From Prolixibacteraceae bacterium UBA6029 (lineage in GTDB: Bacteria > Bacteroidota > Bacteroidia > Bacteroidales > Prolixibacteraceae): a stretch of 64,000 nucleotides of DNA. The position numbers and the translations under genes were made by a program. The notes beneath the pieces were generated by a model. The model saw only the letters and a program-made list of their open reading frames with translations. It had not been told where the DNA came from and did no database searches. Below, one piece after another: positions 8,867-17,567 of this stretch (position 1 is its first letter; every line of letters begins with the position of its first letter). The DNA lies in the NCBI GenBank assembly GCA_002429385.1, contig DIZL01000029.1, forward strand, positions 62,001 through 126,000, in the 5' to 3' direction.

Positions 8867-9757
8867 TCACACCTTTTGTGTGCGGCTTTTCCGGTTAATC
8901 AGGTAAACACCAGCAAGGATAAAGCCCATTCAGGTCAGGTGAAGCAACGTAACTTTTTCACCGTCGAGAACGCCCCACAGGATGGCAAAGATCGGGATCA
9001 CATAGGTAACCGATGAGGCGGCAACAGCAGATGAATGCCGGATCAGGCTGTTCATGAGCAACATGGCAAGTGCTGTGCCAACCATACCCAGGGTAGCCAA
9101 AGCAAGCAAATGGATCGGCCAGCCCGGACTGGAAAGGGCAGGAGCTAAATCGGTGGTAAGAAGATAAATCAGTGCCACCGGACCAATAAACAGGAACGAC
9201 AGTGAAGTGACCTGTATGCCCGTTAAATGAGGCAATTTAGCCTTGATTTGGTTGATGCTGATGGCATAAAAACAGGTAGCCAGCACAATGTAAAAAGCAT
9301 ATCCGTTTACTGTTCCAAATTGGAACCCTTCACCGGCAAGAATCAAGCCGGTAGCGCCCAGCAGTCCGAGGGACAATCCCGTAATCTGCATCCATTTGAA
9401 TACCGTTTTATGAAAGAGCAGGCCAACCAATAGGGTGAATACCGGAGTGAGCGAATTCAGCATTCCGGCCAGCGAACTGTCGATTTGCGTTTCGGCCTTC
9501 ATAAACAGGAATGCAGGGAAAAAACTACCGATGAACCCTGCGATCAGCAGGCTCTTCAGGTCTTTTCGCTGAAGGTTCTTCAATTGCTTCAGCGAGATAG
9601 GCAACAGTACCAGGGAGGCAAGCAGTATGCGCAAAGCCCCTGCCTGTTCCGGGCTGAAACTCTTCAACCCTATCTTCATCAGGATAAATGAACTACCCCA
9701 GATAAAGGCCAATATCATCAGAATAGTAAACTGAAATCCTCTTTTTCCCCAGATCAT
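8867..9757 (-). pseudogene. EamA/DMT-family transporter interrupted by an in-frame TGA
   Basis: An inner-membrane drug/metabolite transporter of the 10-helix EamA family, with two EamA halves read from hydrophobic repeats and GSSFILMKIGLKSF near the start. The ATG at 9757 (MIWGKRGFQF) is preferred to the upstream ATG at 9853, which would add an untypical polar leader. The open frame stops at TGA 8930-8932, within the last helix (LLHLT). The same frame then continues with MGFILAGVYLINRKSR and a natural stop at 8867-8869. That is exactly the expected end of helix 10 plus a basic tail. A single base change from GGA (Gly) would explain the stop. The truncated product of 275 residues may or may not be functional. 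Confidence 0.8.
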
Positions 9758-10118
9758 AGGTCTATTGTTTGTCTTAGTAATGAACCTTCGTGCTTTGGTA
9801 ATTTGGTGACCTGCATTTTTACAACAATGTATGAAGAAGACAAAGTAGCACAAAGAAATTTACTAACAAAGCAACAAATGATCAGGATAAAAGTAGGCTT
9901 GAGCAACCGGAGTTCTATTATGCTCCTGATTTATATCTTTAACCGATAGATGTTCCGAAAAGGTGAAACTTTTATTAATGATTTTTAACTGACTCTCCTG
10001 ATTATAACTACTTAAAAATAATTTCCTTTACCGGTGGTTCTTCCCTTAAACTATATGCATCACTTAGTGTCGAAGTGAAGAATGATTCAGATTAAGGAAC
10101 AATTAAAAATCAATACCC
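9758..10118. other. Intergenic region (361 bp) between divergent genes
   Basis: It should hold the promoters of the EamA gene (minus) and the Gly-rich protein (plus). I see no clear TTTG/TAnnTTTG pair, no RNA gene and no convincing short coding frame. Confidence 0.4.
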
Positions 10119-10973
10119 ATGAAACAGTTCAGTTTTACCTTCCTTGCATTAATTGCCCTAACTTTCAGTTTATCTGCCCAAAGTGATGTATCCCGATCGA
10201 GATGGAAGACCCAGGATATCCGGGTTGACGGCAACGATAAGGATTGGGGCAAACCATTGAATTTCTTTGACAGCGGAAGTGGATTGTGGTACGCCATCAG
10301 CAACGATAATCAGAATCTGTACATGGTCTTTTCGGTCAGCGACCAGATGAAAATGAGAAAGCTCATCCGGTCAGGTTGGTCTATCGAACTTAGCTCGAAA
10401 GAAAAGAAGAGAAAGTTTAATGCCATGCTGAGCTTTCCGGCAGTAATGATGGGAAAGGGATTTCAGCCTGGTACTAATGAAATGGAGAACCGTGCCGAAG
10501 GCAACCTGATGATCAAAAACTATGAATCACAGATGCCGGGTCTAACACTCAAAGGATTTCTATCCGGTCAGAGTGAACTGAAACTGAACGATCACAAGGA
10601 TATACAGGTGGCTATCGGAGCCGACAGCGAACAGAATCTCATTTATGAGATTGCTTTTCCTTTAAAAGATCTTATGCCGGAGACCCTCATTCAGAAGGAT
10701 GAACTGATTACCTTGAATGTCAACGTAAATGCGATGACTCGTCCTGGTGGCGGTGGTAACGGAAACTACGGTGGAGGACGATCAGGTGGCGGTGGAGGAC
10801 GATCCGGAGGTGGTGGTGGCCGAATGGGTGGTGGTATGTCCGGCGGAGGCGGTGGTCGAATGGGCGGTGGTGGCCGTTCAGGTGGTGGAGGTGGAGGCTA
10901 TTCCTCAGGCGACCGGAGCAGTCAGGCCGAAAAGGCTTCCTTCAAACAGAAATTTGTACTGGTCAGGAATTAG
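10119..10973 (+). CDS. Secreted glycine-rich protein with DOMON/CBM9-like N-terminal region
   Basis: A 284-residue exported protein. A signal peptide (MKQFSFTFLALIALTFSLSA, then Q) is clear. The middle region has WKTQDIRVDGNDKDWG, followed by WYAISNDNQNLYMVFSVSD, a pattern seen in carbohydrate-binding-module-9 or DOMON-like beta-sandwich domains of Bacteroidota. From about residue 209 the chain becomes a Gly-rich array of GGGGR(S/M)GGG-type repeats, ending in a short charged tail (KASFKQKFVLVRN). Function is unknown; binding of a sugar or metal at the cell surface is a guess. A convergent hairpin terminator lies downstream. Confidence 0.72.
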   Translation: MKQFSFTFLALIALTFSLSAQSDVSRSRWKTQDIRVDGNDKDWGKPLNFFDSGSGLWYAISNDNQNLYMVFSVSDQMKMRKLIRSGWSIELSSKEKKRKFNAMLSFPAVMMGKGFQPGTNEMENRAEGNLMIKNYESQMPGLTLKGFLSGQSELKLNDHKDIQVAIGADSEQNLIYEIAFPLKDLMPETLIQKDELITLNVNVNAMTRPGGGGNGNYGGGRSGGGGGRSGGGGGRMGGGMSGGGGGRMGGGGRSGGGGGGYSSGDRSSQAEKASFKQKFVLVRN

Positions 10974-11004
10974 ACCGATCAGCTAATAATTTACCATAGA
11001 AAAA

Positions 11005-11057
11005 ATAGAAACATATCTCTCCTTTGCTTGATGGCAACGGAGAGATATGTTCCTTTT
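11005..11057. terminator. Bidirectional terminator hairpin between convergent genes
   Basis: A 12-bp perfect stem (ACATATCTCTCC at 11011-11022 with its complement at 11039-11050) has an A-run on the left and TTCCTTTT on the right. It sits between the stop codons of the Gly-rich protein and the DUF4380-like lipoprotein. Confidence 0.75.
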
Positions 11058-11073
11058 GATGTTTGCCGTCCTG

Positions 11074-12093
11074 CTATTTCAGCTTCCCCATCAATTCTCT
11101 GCGCAACGATTTTTTATCCTTCAATCCGCTTCCGTGCAGAATCTCCCAGGTCTCTGTGGCTTCGATGCTCGCTCCCGGTGCAATTTTCTGATAGGCATAT
11201 TGTATCTCCAACTCCTGTAAATCGCTGGCTGCCTGATATGAGTTTTCGATATACAACTCGATCCGTGCCTCTTCAGGATGTATTTTGGTATTGTCAATAG
11301 CGTCGCTGCGGATAATCAGCCATTGATTCTCATGGAAACCTGCAATCAGCGGAGTCTTCACATTCAGGAACGACTTAGATTTGTATACAGCTTTTGCATT
11401 CTCAGGCACCGCCACATCGTAAGTGTAAAACCCATCCCGGTATCGCATTTCAGGTTTATGAATTTCGCCCTGTTTCATGTATTGGGTTTTCAGAAGCGCT
11501 GCAGAGTCGGCTTTCACAAACACGTTATCCCAGCCATTCATGCGCGTATTGTGCCACAATCCCCAGCTAACGGTGTCCTTGCTGCAATTACGGGCACGGG
11601 TGGTAAGGGTTACCCGGTTGCCGTCGATACGGAATGTCTTGATAAACTGAACTTTCGAAAACCGGCTCTCTGGACTCGTCAGGGTTATTTCGTTTGCCTT
11701 CTGATCAGTGATCTTGTAGGCTGCCAGCGTCAGCATCGGATCGGGTGGCCAGAGTGCCCGCTTTGCCTTTAATTGGGGCAGTGAATCCTGTTTTATCCAC
11801 CATTCAGACTGAGGGCTCAGCCACGAGATGCTCCCGTTGTAGGCTTTAAAAGGTGCCATTGGATCGAGCGATGCCCTTTTCTCAGGACTTTCATTCCACT
11901 GGGTCGAATCAGACTGAATAATATTTTTGTGTCCCGCCAGCGAGGCCCGGACAAGACGTCCTCCAACAGCAGGTAAAACACCAATTTCAATCGTTCCGTT
12001 CGTCAAGGTGATTAACTGACCGTCATCTTTCGTTCCGGTTTTGCATCCAAAGAGCAAGGCGATCAGGGCTAGTGTTAGGGTAGTTTTTCTCAT
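11074..12093 (-). CDS. Lipoprotein, DUF4380-like beta-sandwich
   Basis: A 339-residue predicted lipoprotein. The start at 12093 (MRKTTLTLALIALLFGC) gives a perfect lipobox LLFGC; the ATG at 12114 would add seven polar residues and is less likely. The body contains IEIGVLPAVGGRLVRASLAG, which is the galactose-mutarotase/DUF4380 style opening, and later WGLWHNTRMNGWDNVFVK. Such proteins are often found with carbohydrate degradation genes in Bacteroidota, but catalytic function is not established. It is convergent with the Gly-rich protein gene. The next gene upstream on the same strand ends at 12226. Confidence 0.65.
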   Translation of the reverse strand: MRKTTLTLALIALLFGCKTGTKDDGQLITLTNGTIEIGVLPAVGGRLVRASLAGHKNIIQSDSTQWNESPEKRASLDPMAPFKAYNGSISWLSPQSEWWIKQDSLPQLKAKRALWPPDPMLTLAAYKITDQKANEITLTSPESRFSKVQFIKTFRIDGNRVTLTTRARNCSKDTVSWGLWHNTRMNGWDNVFVKADSAALLKTQYMKQGEIHKPEMRYRDGFYTYDVAVPENAKAVYKSKSFLNVKTPLIAGFHENQWLIIRSDAIDNTKIHPEEARIELYIENSYQAASDLQELEIQYAYQKIAPGASIEATETWEILHGSGLKDKKSLRRELMGKLK

Positions 12094-12225
12094 GTTGGTC
12101 TGGTGAGGTCTCATCCCTGGCCATTCTCTTTTGATGAAGGGCGCAGGGTAATAGAAATTATGAATGTTTGTATTTTAAAGATCAGTTTACAGAATAGTAT
12201 ATCACTATAAATCATTCAGTGAGGA

Positions 12226-14280
12226 CTAGGGAACCTTAATTTTTCCTACCGCCACTTCCGTCGCTTTCAGTATGGCCTCGTTCGAAAGGCCTGTCCCGAC
12301 AGCCTGCTTCATCCATTCGTTGGGAGTTAATTGCCCCAGGGCATAGATACGCAGTACTTCAGGTGCAAATTCATGTGTCTTAAAGTGTTCTTCCAGCTGG
12401 AAATGGATCAGGTGGCCGAATGCATAGTTGGGCAGATACATGGGCGAGTTGACCATGTGTGAATAAACGGCCAGGATGGTCTGGTCTTTTATTCCGAAAA
12501 CAGGTGCATAGTAAGTATTCCAAACCTCTTTGCTGATTAGCAGAACAGCATCTCTCAATTCATCGGCGGTACTATTCGGATTGGCATAGAGCCATTGCCA
12601 CATCTTCATGTCGACCATCGAAACACCCATAATCTCATACACTGACCAGAAGATGTCCAGGGTCTTCAGGTATTCTTTCTCCGGATTGTTGTCTTTCATA
12701 TTCAGCAAAAAGAGGTCGCGTTCCTGGAATACGAAGGCCAGCGCTTCTGTAAAGGCCGTATTCGGTACCCCATTGATCATGTAGTTCGGCACGTCGTTAA
12801 GCGAAGTGACCTGTTCCACATTATGCCCGAACTCGTGTACCGCGATGTTATATCCTTTGTAATTCATGCCTGTGGCCGGAATGCGGGTACGCAGGTGTGC
12901 CTTTTCACTTTTCATCTGTGCCCCCCAGGCATGGCCCGATCCGCGTGCAGGGTCAACAGATATTCTTGAGGCAATGAAGGCAGCCTTTTCTTTGGTGAAT
13001 CCCAGCTTCAGGAGCAGGTTCCCCAGATCAGCTTCAAGGGCTTTGGCATTCGGATATTTTTTTTGAGTGATTGCATTCAGGCTTTCCTCTGAAATGGAAC
13101 TGCGGGCTTTAAAGCCGTCGTACCAGATGTCCCAGGGAGCCAACTCTCGGCCCAGTCGTTTCTTGATGATCGAAGCCACTTCCTGTACCTGCGAAGAACT
13201 CAATAATTCGTTGAACAGTTTCTGAACTTCGGGCTGCGGAATCTGCATACCCACAGAGAATGCACGCTGAATGGCGGTGTTCATCTCCGGGTAATAGGGA
13301 TCAAGTGATTGGTAAACATGAAAAGTGTTCAGGATTTGCTGGTAGCGGCCATTTCCTTCCGGCTCACTTTCTGCTTTTGTACCTGAAACAAATACCTCGT
13401 TGGTGATGGGATTCCAGTCCTGATTTCCTGAGTTGATCACCACTTTAGGGATCGACTGATCGACAATCCGTTCCATCACCTTATATATCATTTTTTGCTT
13501 TTCGAAACCCAACTTCTTGTCGGCATAATCGGCTTTGATTTCGTCGCGAAGGTTCCAGTGGCTCAGTAAAACCATATTCTCAGGGAAAAGCTTTTCCTTG
13601 TCCTCGTTCTGCAAATGACCCATGTAAATGTTGTAGTCGGCAATATAGGCATCAGCATCAGCGGCAACTTTGGTGGAGAGTTGAACCAGTTCGGAAGGGA
13701 CCCTTGAGCTGAACACATCGCCCAAACGGGCATAGCCCCAATCCAGCGGTGACCAGTTCTCTCCGGATACGTTTTTTTCTTCGGTGGTGTAATACGGAAA
13801 ATTAAGGGCCACAATAAAGGCAATTTTGTTTTCGTATAAATCGTTTATCAGATGAGCGCCGGGATTGTACCCTGCGAAAAGCGGATCGACAGGCAATAAA
13901 TCACCTTTCATCAGCGTGACATTTTCCTGCATATCGAGGCTCAGTTTGTTGAAATGGCCATAAAGCGATTCCATGTAATTGCAGAAACCATTAAAGCTGG
14001 CTTGTTTTTGTGCGGGGTCGGTACTGAAATTATCACTGCAAAATTTGATGAAATCTTCTGGAGTCCCATCACTGTCGCGCCAAAGCGAAGCGACCTGTTT
14101 AACTCCTTTTTCGATCAGAGAAGCATTGCTTTTTGGTGTTTTACTGTTTATGGCCCTGATGGCGCTTTCAACGGTTGCTGCGGTTATCCCTGGAGTGGTG
14201 GGTATTTGTTTCTTTTCGATTGGTTGACAAGCTGAAATCATAACGATACAGGCTAATAGGATGAGAAAGTTATGGGTCAT
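12226..14280 (-). CDS. Zinc metalloprotease lipoprotein (HEFGH gluzincin)
   Basis: A 684-residue predicted lipoprotein (lipobox MISAC near residue 18). The zinc site HEFGH is at residues 482-486 (IAVHEFGHNVEQ), with a probable third ligand in AFTEALAFVF about 25 residues later. This spacing fits gluzincins of the M3-like or dipeptidyl-peptidase-like type. A large helical N-terminal region precedes the catalytic part. It is probably a periplasm-facing or surface peptidase for oligopeptides. The exact MEROPS family could not be assigned by eye. It lies 132 bp upstream of the DUF4380-like lipoprotein gene on the same strand. Confidence 0.72.
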   Translation of the reverse strand: MTHNFLILLACIVMISACQPIEKKQIPTTPGITAATVESAIRAINSKTPKSNASLIEKGVKQVASLWRDSDGTPEDFIKFCSDNFSTDPAQKQASFNGFCNYMESLYGHFNKLSLDMQENVTLMKGDLLPVDPLFAGYNPGAHLINDLYENKIAFIVALNFPYYTTEEKNVSGENWSPLDWGYARLGDVFSSRVPSELVQLSTKVAADADAYIADYNIYMGHLQNEDKEKLFPENMVLLSHWNLRDEIKADYADKKLGFEKQKMIYKVMERIVDQSIPKVVINSGNQDWNPITNEVFVSGTKAESEPEGNGRYQQILNTFHVYQSLDPYYPEMNTAIQRAFSVGMQIPQPEVQKLFNELLSSSQVQEVASIIKKRLGRELAPWDIWYDGFKARSSISEESLNAITQKKYPNAKALEADLGNLLLKLGFTKEKAAFIASRISVDPARGSGHAWGAQMKSEKAHLRTRIPATGMNYKGYNIAVHEFGHNVEQVTSLNDVPNYMINGVPNTAFTEALAFVFQERDLFLLNMKDNNPEKEYLKTLDIFWSVYEIMGVSMVDMKMWQWLYANPNSTADELRDAVLLISKEVWNTYYAPVFGIKDQTILAVYSHMVNSPMYLPNYAFGHLIHFQLEEHFKTHEFAPEVLRIYALGQLTPNEWMKQAVGTGLSNEAILKATEVAVGKIKVP

Positions 14281-14327
14281 AAGTGCTTCAAATATTTGTG
14301 TGACGGATTGGATGGCACTAAATTAAC

Positions 14328-14737
14328 AAAAATAAGTGATTCAGGAAATGATTTAGGACAGGAGTCGGGTGGGAGTGGCAACAGGTCCATTCAAACCGTA
14401 ACCTGGTATGATCCACCGAAGCGACTGGAATTAATCGCCTCCCGGTTTTCCGTTGACACGGTTTGGTGAAGTTTTTAAATCAGAATCTTTTCGTTTAACC
14501 AATATAGCCGATGATTTTATGCCCGTTGGCTGGACATGGGCATTCGATCCTGAGACACCTTCAAGCCGGTACCTGAACGAACCCTATACCCCTGGAAAGA
14601 CTACCCGTTGTATCCTCGATATATTCCTCGTGTCACCCAATGTTGAGATTGTCCAAAACCGTACGATCGATTTAAACTTCCGTAACTCTGATTGTAACCC
14701 GATTCAGATGAGTTTCCGGTTGAGAAGGATGCCTTAA
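14328..14737 (+). pseudogene. Decayed endonuclease/exonuclease/phosphatase (EEP) family gene, 3' part
   Basis: Two overlapping plus-strand frames carry consecutive pieces of one protein. The first reads QTVTWYDPPKRLELIASRF and ends near 14469. The second, shifted by one base from about 14460, reads CILDIFLVSPNVEIVQNRTI and LNFRNSDCNPIQMSFRLR. The last part matches the EEP C-terminus, where FVSP and SDHNP are typical; here the catalytic His of DHNP is replaced by Cys. The 5' part of the gene, including its start and the metal-binding Glu, is missing. A frameshift, the loss of the catalytic residue and the missing front end together indicate a dead gene. Confidence 0.55.
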
Positions 14738-14856
14738 ACTCCGGAAAACAAATCCAAATGAAAATAGGGGATTTCTCCATGTTCAAAAAGAGAAACCCCC
14801 TTGATCCTTTAGTGAATACATATCATTTTATGCCGGGATACTGATTGAAGCCTGAT

Positions 14857-15501
14857 TTATTGCTTTATAAACTTCAGAACATCCTTTCGGGATTGGGAAT
14901 TAATCTCAATGAAATAGATTCCGCTGTTAAGCTTGCTGATGTCGTATTTCAGCGACAGTGAATTCGTCGGAAAGGCTTGCTGATCAATGACTGCACCGGC
15001 AAGGGTATAAACTTTCAACATATTTACAGGAGAGTAACCCGATGGAAGCTTTAATTCGATATACTTGCTGGCAGGGTTAGGATACAGCAGTATGCGCCCT
15101 GAATTATCGGCCAGGCTTTCGCTTGTAGCCGTAGTACTCTGACTGACAATAATTTCACCTACCATCCCAAAACCAGCATGCGGGTCGCAATGGTAATCAT
15201 AAGTGCCGGGAGTGTTGAAGGTGAAGGAATACGTCCAGCCTGATCCAACGCTGTTCCCGAATGATACCGGATTGTTTGGAAACACCGATTTTAGTCCGTC
15301 CACATTGTGTGTCCCTCCGGTATTGGTCCATACGACTTCATCACCAACCGTAATATTCAGGTTTTTAGGTGAAAATGAATAGTTTGAAACGCTGACAGGA
15401 TGGCTAGTTTGTGCACTCAAGTTCAGCGATAAAAGAGCCAACCCTAAGTTTACCGCAAATGCCCTGAACGATTTTAAAGTAAAGCTTGTTTTCATATGCA
15501 T
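14857..15501 (-). CDS. Secreted plastocyanin/azurin-like cupredoxin with T9SS C-terminal sorting domain
   Basis: A 214-residue protein. A signal peptide ends around residue 31 (LNLSAQ). The cupredoxin domain spans roughly residues 35-120 with copper ligands His65 (GGTHNVDG), Cys105, His108 and Met113 (YDYHCDPHAGFGMVG). From about residue 133 there is a type IX secretion system type A sorting tail, seen as LLYPNPASKYIELKLP and GIYFIEI with a basic end (KDVLKFIKQ). So it is exported and released or anchored at the outer surface. It may shuttle electrons or bind copper. The ATG at residue 3 is an equally good start. Confidence 0.88.
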   Translation of the reverse strand: MHMKTSFTLKSFRAFAVNLGLALLSLNLSAQTSHPVSVSNYSFSPKNLNITVGDEVVWTNTGGTHNVDGLKSVFPNNPVSFGNSVGSGWTYSFTFNTPGTYDYHCDPHAGFGMVGEIIVSQSTTATSESLADNSGRILLYPNPASKYIELKLPSGYSPVNMLKVYTLAGAVIDQQAFPTNSLSLKYDISKLNSGIYFIEINSQSRKDVLKFIKQ

Positions 15502-15695
15502 CAGGATTTAAAGATTAATTTACTCATTATCAAATCTATTAACACCTGATGATTTGGTTTGTTTATAAATAAAGATGAAAAGGTGTTAATATTTATTAAC
15601 GGATAATTATACCTTTATTTGATCCCACCTTTCAATGATTATCGCAATGGAATTCCCTCTGCCGTTATGAAGAAGGTGAATGCCGATTATTGGAG

Positions 15696-15733
15696 CAAAA
15701 AATGCCCGCTCATCCAAAGGTGAGCAGGCATTT
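15696..15733 (-). terminator. Rho-independent terminator after the GH5 gene
   Basis: A 13-bp stem with one mismatch (15700-15712 with 15721-15733, TGAGCAGGCATTT on the plus strand) around an 8-base loop. On the minus strand it ends in a run of six T. It lies about 20 bases after the GH5 stop codon. Confidence 0.85.
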
Positions 15734-15753
15734 CAGGATTTACAGGCTGATTT

Positions 15754-16854
15754 TTACTTCTTGAGAATGGCCTGAATAATAGTTTCTCTTTTTGAGCCGT
15801 CACCTTTAATCAGGCCAAACTGATCGCTTTTATAGTTCCAGTTGGCCGATGCAATGTTATTCCGGTTGAATACGGTGGTCATATCATTGAACCACCTGAT
15901 TTTATCGGCTTCAGGTGCATTCTCAATCACTCCGTATTCGCCGCAATAGATCTGAAGACCAAGATCTTTAGCCTTTTGGACTGGAAGCGTCATCATTTTC
16001 TCCAGTTTTTCTATATTCCATTCTTCGCCGACAAAATCTTTTGTAATGTCCTGCTGATCAGGGGAAAGAGTATCAAACTCAGCTTTTGTCAATAGCGCAC
16101 CGGGATAATGTACCGGGCCGGTGTAATTCTTTAGCCCCGTCCAGCTGGCGTGGTAATGGGTCAGGAGAAAAGGCTCATAAAAATGGAAACTCAGAATGAT
16201 ATTTTTATCCTTCGGAACTTTTAAGACATCGAAAGTCCTGGCTGATTGCCACATATTCGATCCGATAACAATTATACGGTCAGGTTCCAGCGACCGGAGA
16301 GTCTTCATGGCATGTGCTACCAGGTTATTCCATTGTTCCGGGTCATCAGCCACTGGTTCATTCATCAGTTCGTAGGCCACATCCGAAACGGGATATTTAA
16401 TCAGCGCTGAAGACAGATCGACCCAGAGTTTATAGAATTTATCCTGTTCCTTCGGATCGGTCCATAGCGGTTTGACCGCCGCATTAAAGTGGTGCGAACG
16501 TAAAATGTGCAGATCGACAATCACCTTAAGCTGGTGTTTTTGGCACCAGTCCAGGCAGTTGGTCATCAGTTTAAAGGCATCCTCATGGCGGGTGCCATTC
16601 TCGCCCCACATCTGCATCTCGTCGATGGGAAGCCTGACATGATCGAATCCAAGGTTTTTGATGGCAATGATATCCTTCTCCTGAAAGAAGCTATCGCGCT
16701 CGGCTCCAAGACGGTCTGATTGTGAAAGCCAGTGCGCAATATTGGTTCCCCTGGATATCTTGAAATCAGCAGGTGAGCCGTTTGTAACAATTGATTTGGG
16801 CTGGCACGAAGTGATAAGAAGCGCGGCCAGCAGGATGAAGAAAAGGTTTTTCAT
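15754..16854 (-). CDS. Glycoside hydrolase family 5 lipoprotein
   Basis: A 366-residue predicted lipoprotein using the ATG at 16854 (MKNLFFILLAALLITSC, lipobox ITSC); the ATG at 16884 adds ten residues before the signal peptide. The GH5 barrel is clear: RGTNIAHWLS near the start, HVRLPID, KVIVDLHI, the acid/base Glu166 in ELMNEP and the nucleophile Glu306 in CGEYGV. It is probably an endo-beta-glucanase or mannanase acting outside the inner membrane. It has its own downstream terminator and no SusCD pair nearby, so it is not part of a recognisable polysaccharide utilisation locus. Confidence 0.88.
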   Translation of the reverse strand: MKNLFFILLAALLITSCQPKSIVTNGSPADFKISRGTNIAHWLSQSDRLGAERDSFFQEKDIIAIKNLGFDHVRLPIDEMQMWGENGTRHEDAFKLMTNCLDWCQKHQLKVIVDLHILRSHHFNAAVKPLWTDPKEQDKFYKLWVDLSSALIKYPVSDVAYELMNEPVADDPEQWNNLVAHAMKTLRSLEPDRIIVIGSNMWQSARTFDVLKVPKDKNIILSFHFYEPFLLTHYHASWTGLKNYTGPVHYPGALLTKAEFDTLSPDQQDITKDFVGEEWNIEKLEKMMTLPVQKAKDLGLQIYCGEYGVIENAPEADKIRWFNDMTTVFNRNNIASANWNYKSDQFGLIKGDGSKRETIIQAILKK

Positions 16855-17567
16855 ATAGAAAAGATTTGTTGGTTTGAGTGACATGATAGATACGGCAATT
16901 TAAGGTTTATTTTGGAATAACCCCAATCCACTCTGTTCTGCTCAGCAAAATCACTTTTAATATTCCCCGATTTTTTCTCTATACCCAGCCATCTATGCAG
17001 CCTTCGGGCTTTTCCCCATTTTTTGAGGTATCCGTTTTGGTGTCTATGCTTCTGTTTTTTCCCTCCTGTTTCCGTGATGAATTGCTAAGGAATGGTTCTG
17101 TTCCCATTCGTACCACTGTCGTATCTCTTTCATACCTCTTTCATACCTCTTTCAGTACAAATTCGAAACAAATTCGAAACAAATTCGATACAAATACGTA
17201 TAGCTTCGAATTTGTATCGAATTTGTTATGTATTTGTTACGTATTTGTTTCGAATTTGTACTGAAAGAGGTATGAAAGAGGTATGAAAGAGGTACGACAG
17301 TGGTACGACAGATAATAGGAGCATTCCTTTCGGGATAGGGTTTTGGAATATATCCGATCCCTCTCCAAATGCAGCCTGGCTAATAAGATCCTTCATCCGG
17401 TCAGTCACTGTAAAAGAGGTGTCTTTTCACCGGCAAGCATTTGGAAGGGGTGTTTTTTCAGTACGAATTTAAATTTGAACATTTTGTTTAAACCAAACAT
17501 CTGACAGTTATTTTCCATCCTGAATGCGTTATTTTTGGTTCCGATTTTGAAACTTAATTATCCGGAT
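16855..17567. other. Intergenic region (713 bp) between divergent genes
   Basis: It holds the 11-bp-unit palindrome listed separately, the asymmetric flank at 17321-17341 shared with the second copy, and a possible -7 box TATTTTTG at 17530-17537 before iorA that lacks a TTTG partner at the usual distance. Nothing else is recognised. Confidence 0.5.
17109..17311. repeat. Large palindrome built of 11-bp units (copy 1)
   Basis: A 203-bp interrupted palindrome in which nearly every unit is exactly 11 bp, with one 10-bp unit at the centre (about 17197-17206). From the left come units of CATACCTCTTT type, then four of CGAAACAAATT type. The right arm runs in mirror order with five ATTTGT-type units and then GAAAGAGGTAT-type units. 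The arms are near-perfect complements except for one extra inner unit on the right. It lies in the gap between the GH5 gene (minus) and iorA (plus). There are no spacers and no open frame of note. It shares design and flank with 34671-34866. Confidence 0.9.

Noticed and set aside
8867..8932. Selenocysteine or Gly recoding of TGA in the EamA gene
   Set aside because: No SECIS-like hairpin or selenium genes are seen, the expected residue is Gly, and TGA ends other genes here normally.
10747..10986. Plus-strand Val/Glu-rich frame within the Gly-rich gene
   Set aside because: It is a shifted reading of the GGTGG-type repeat in the real gene.
17109..17311. Possible CRISPR array or integron attC site in the 11-bp-unit palindrome
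   Set aside because: Units are only 11 bp, contiguous and without unique spacers, and no cas or integrase gene is near. The length and unit-by-unit symmetry do not fit attC.
16995..17408. Open frames of 60-89 codons across the palindrome at 17.1 kb
   Set aside because: They translate repeated 11-mers into repetitive, non-globular peptides on both strands and arise from the low-complexity repeat.
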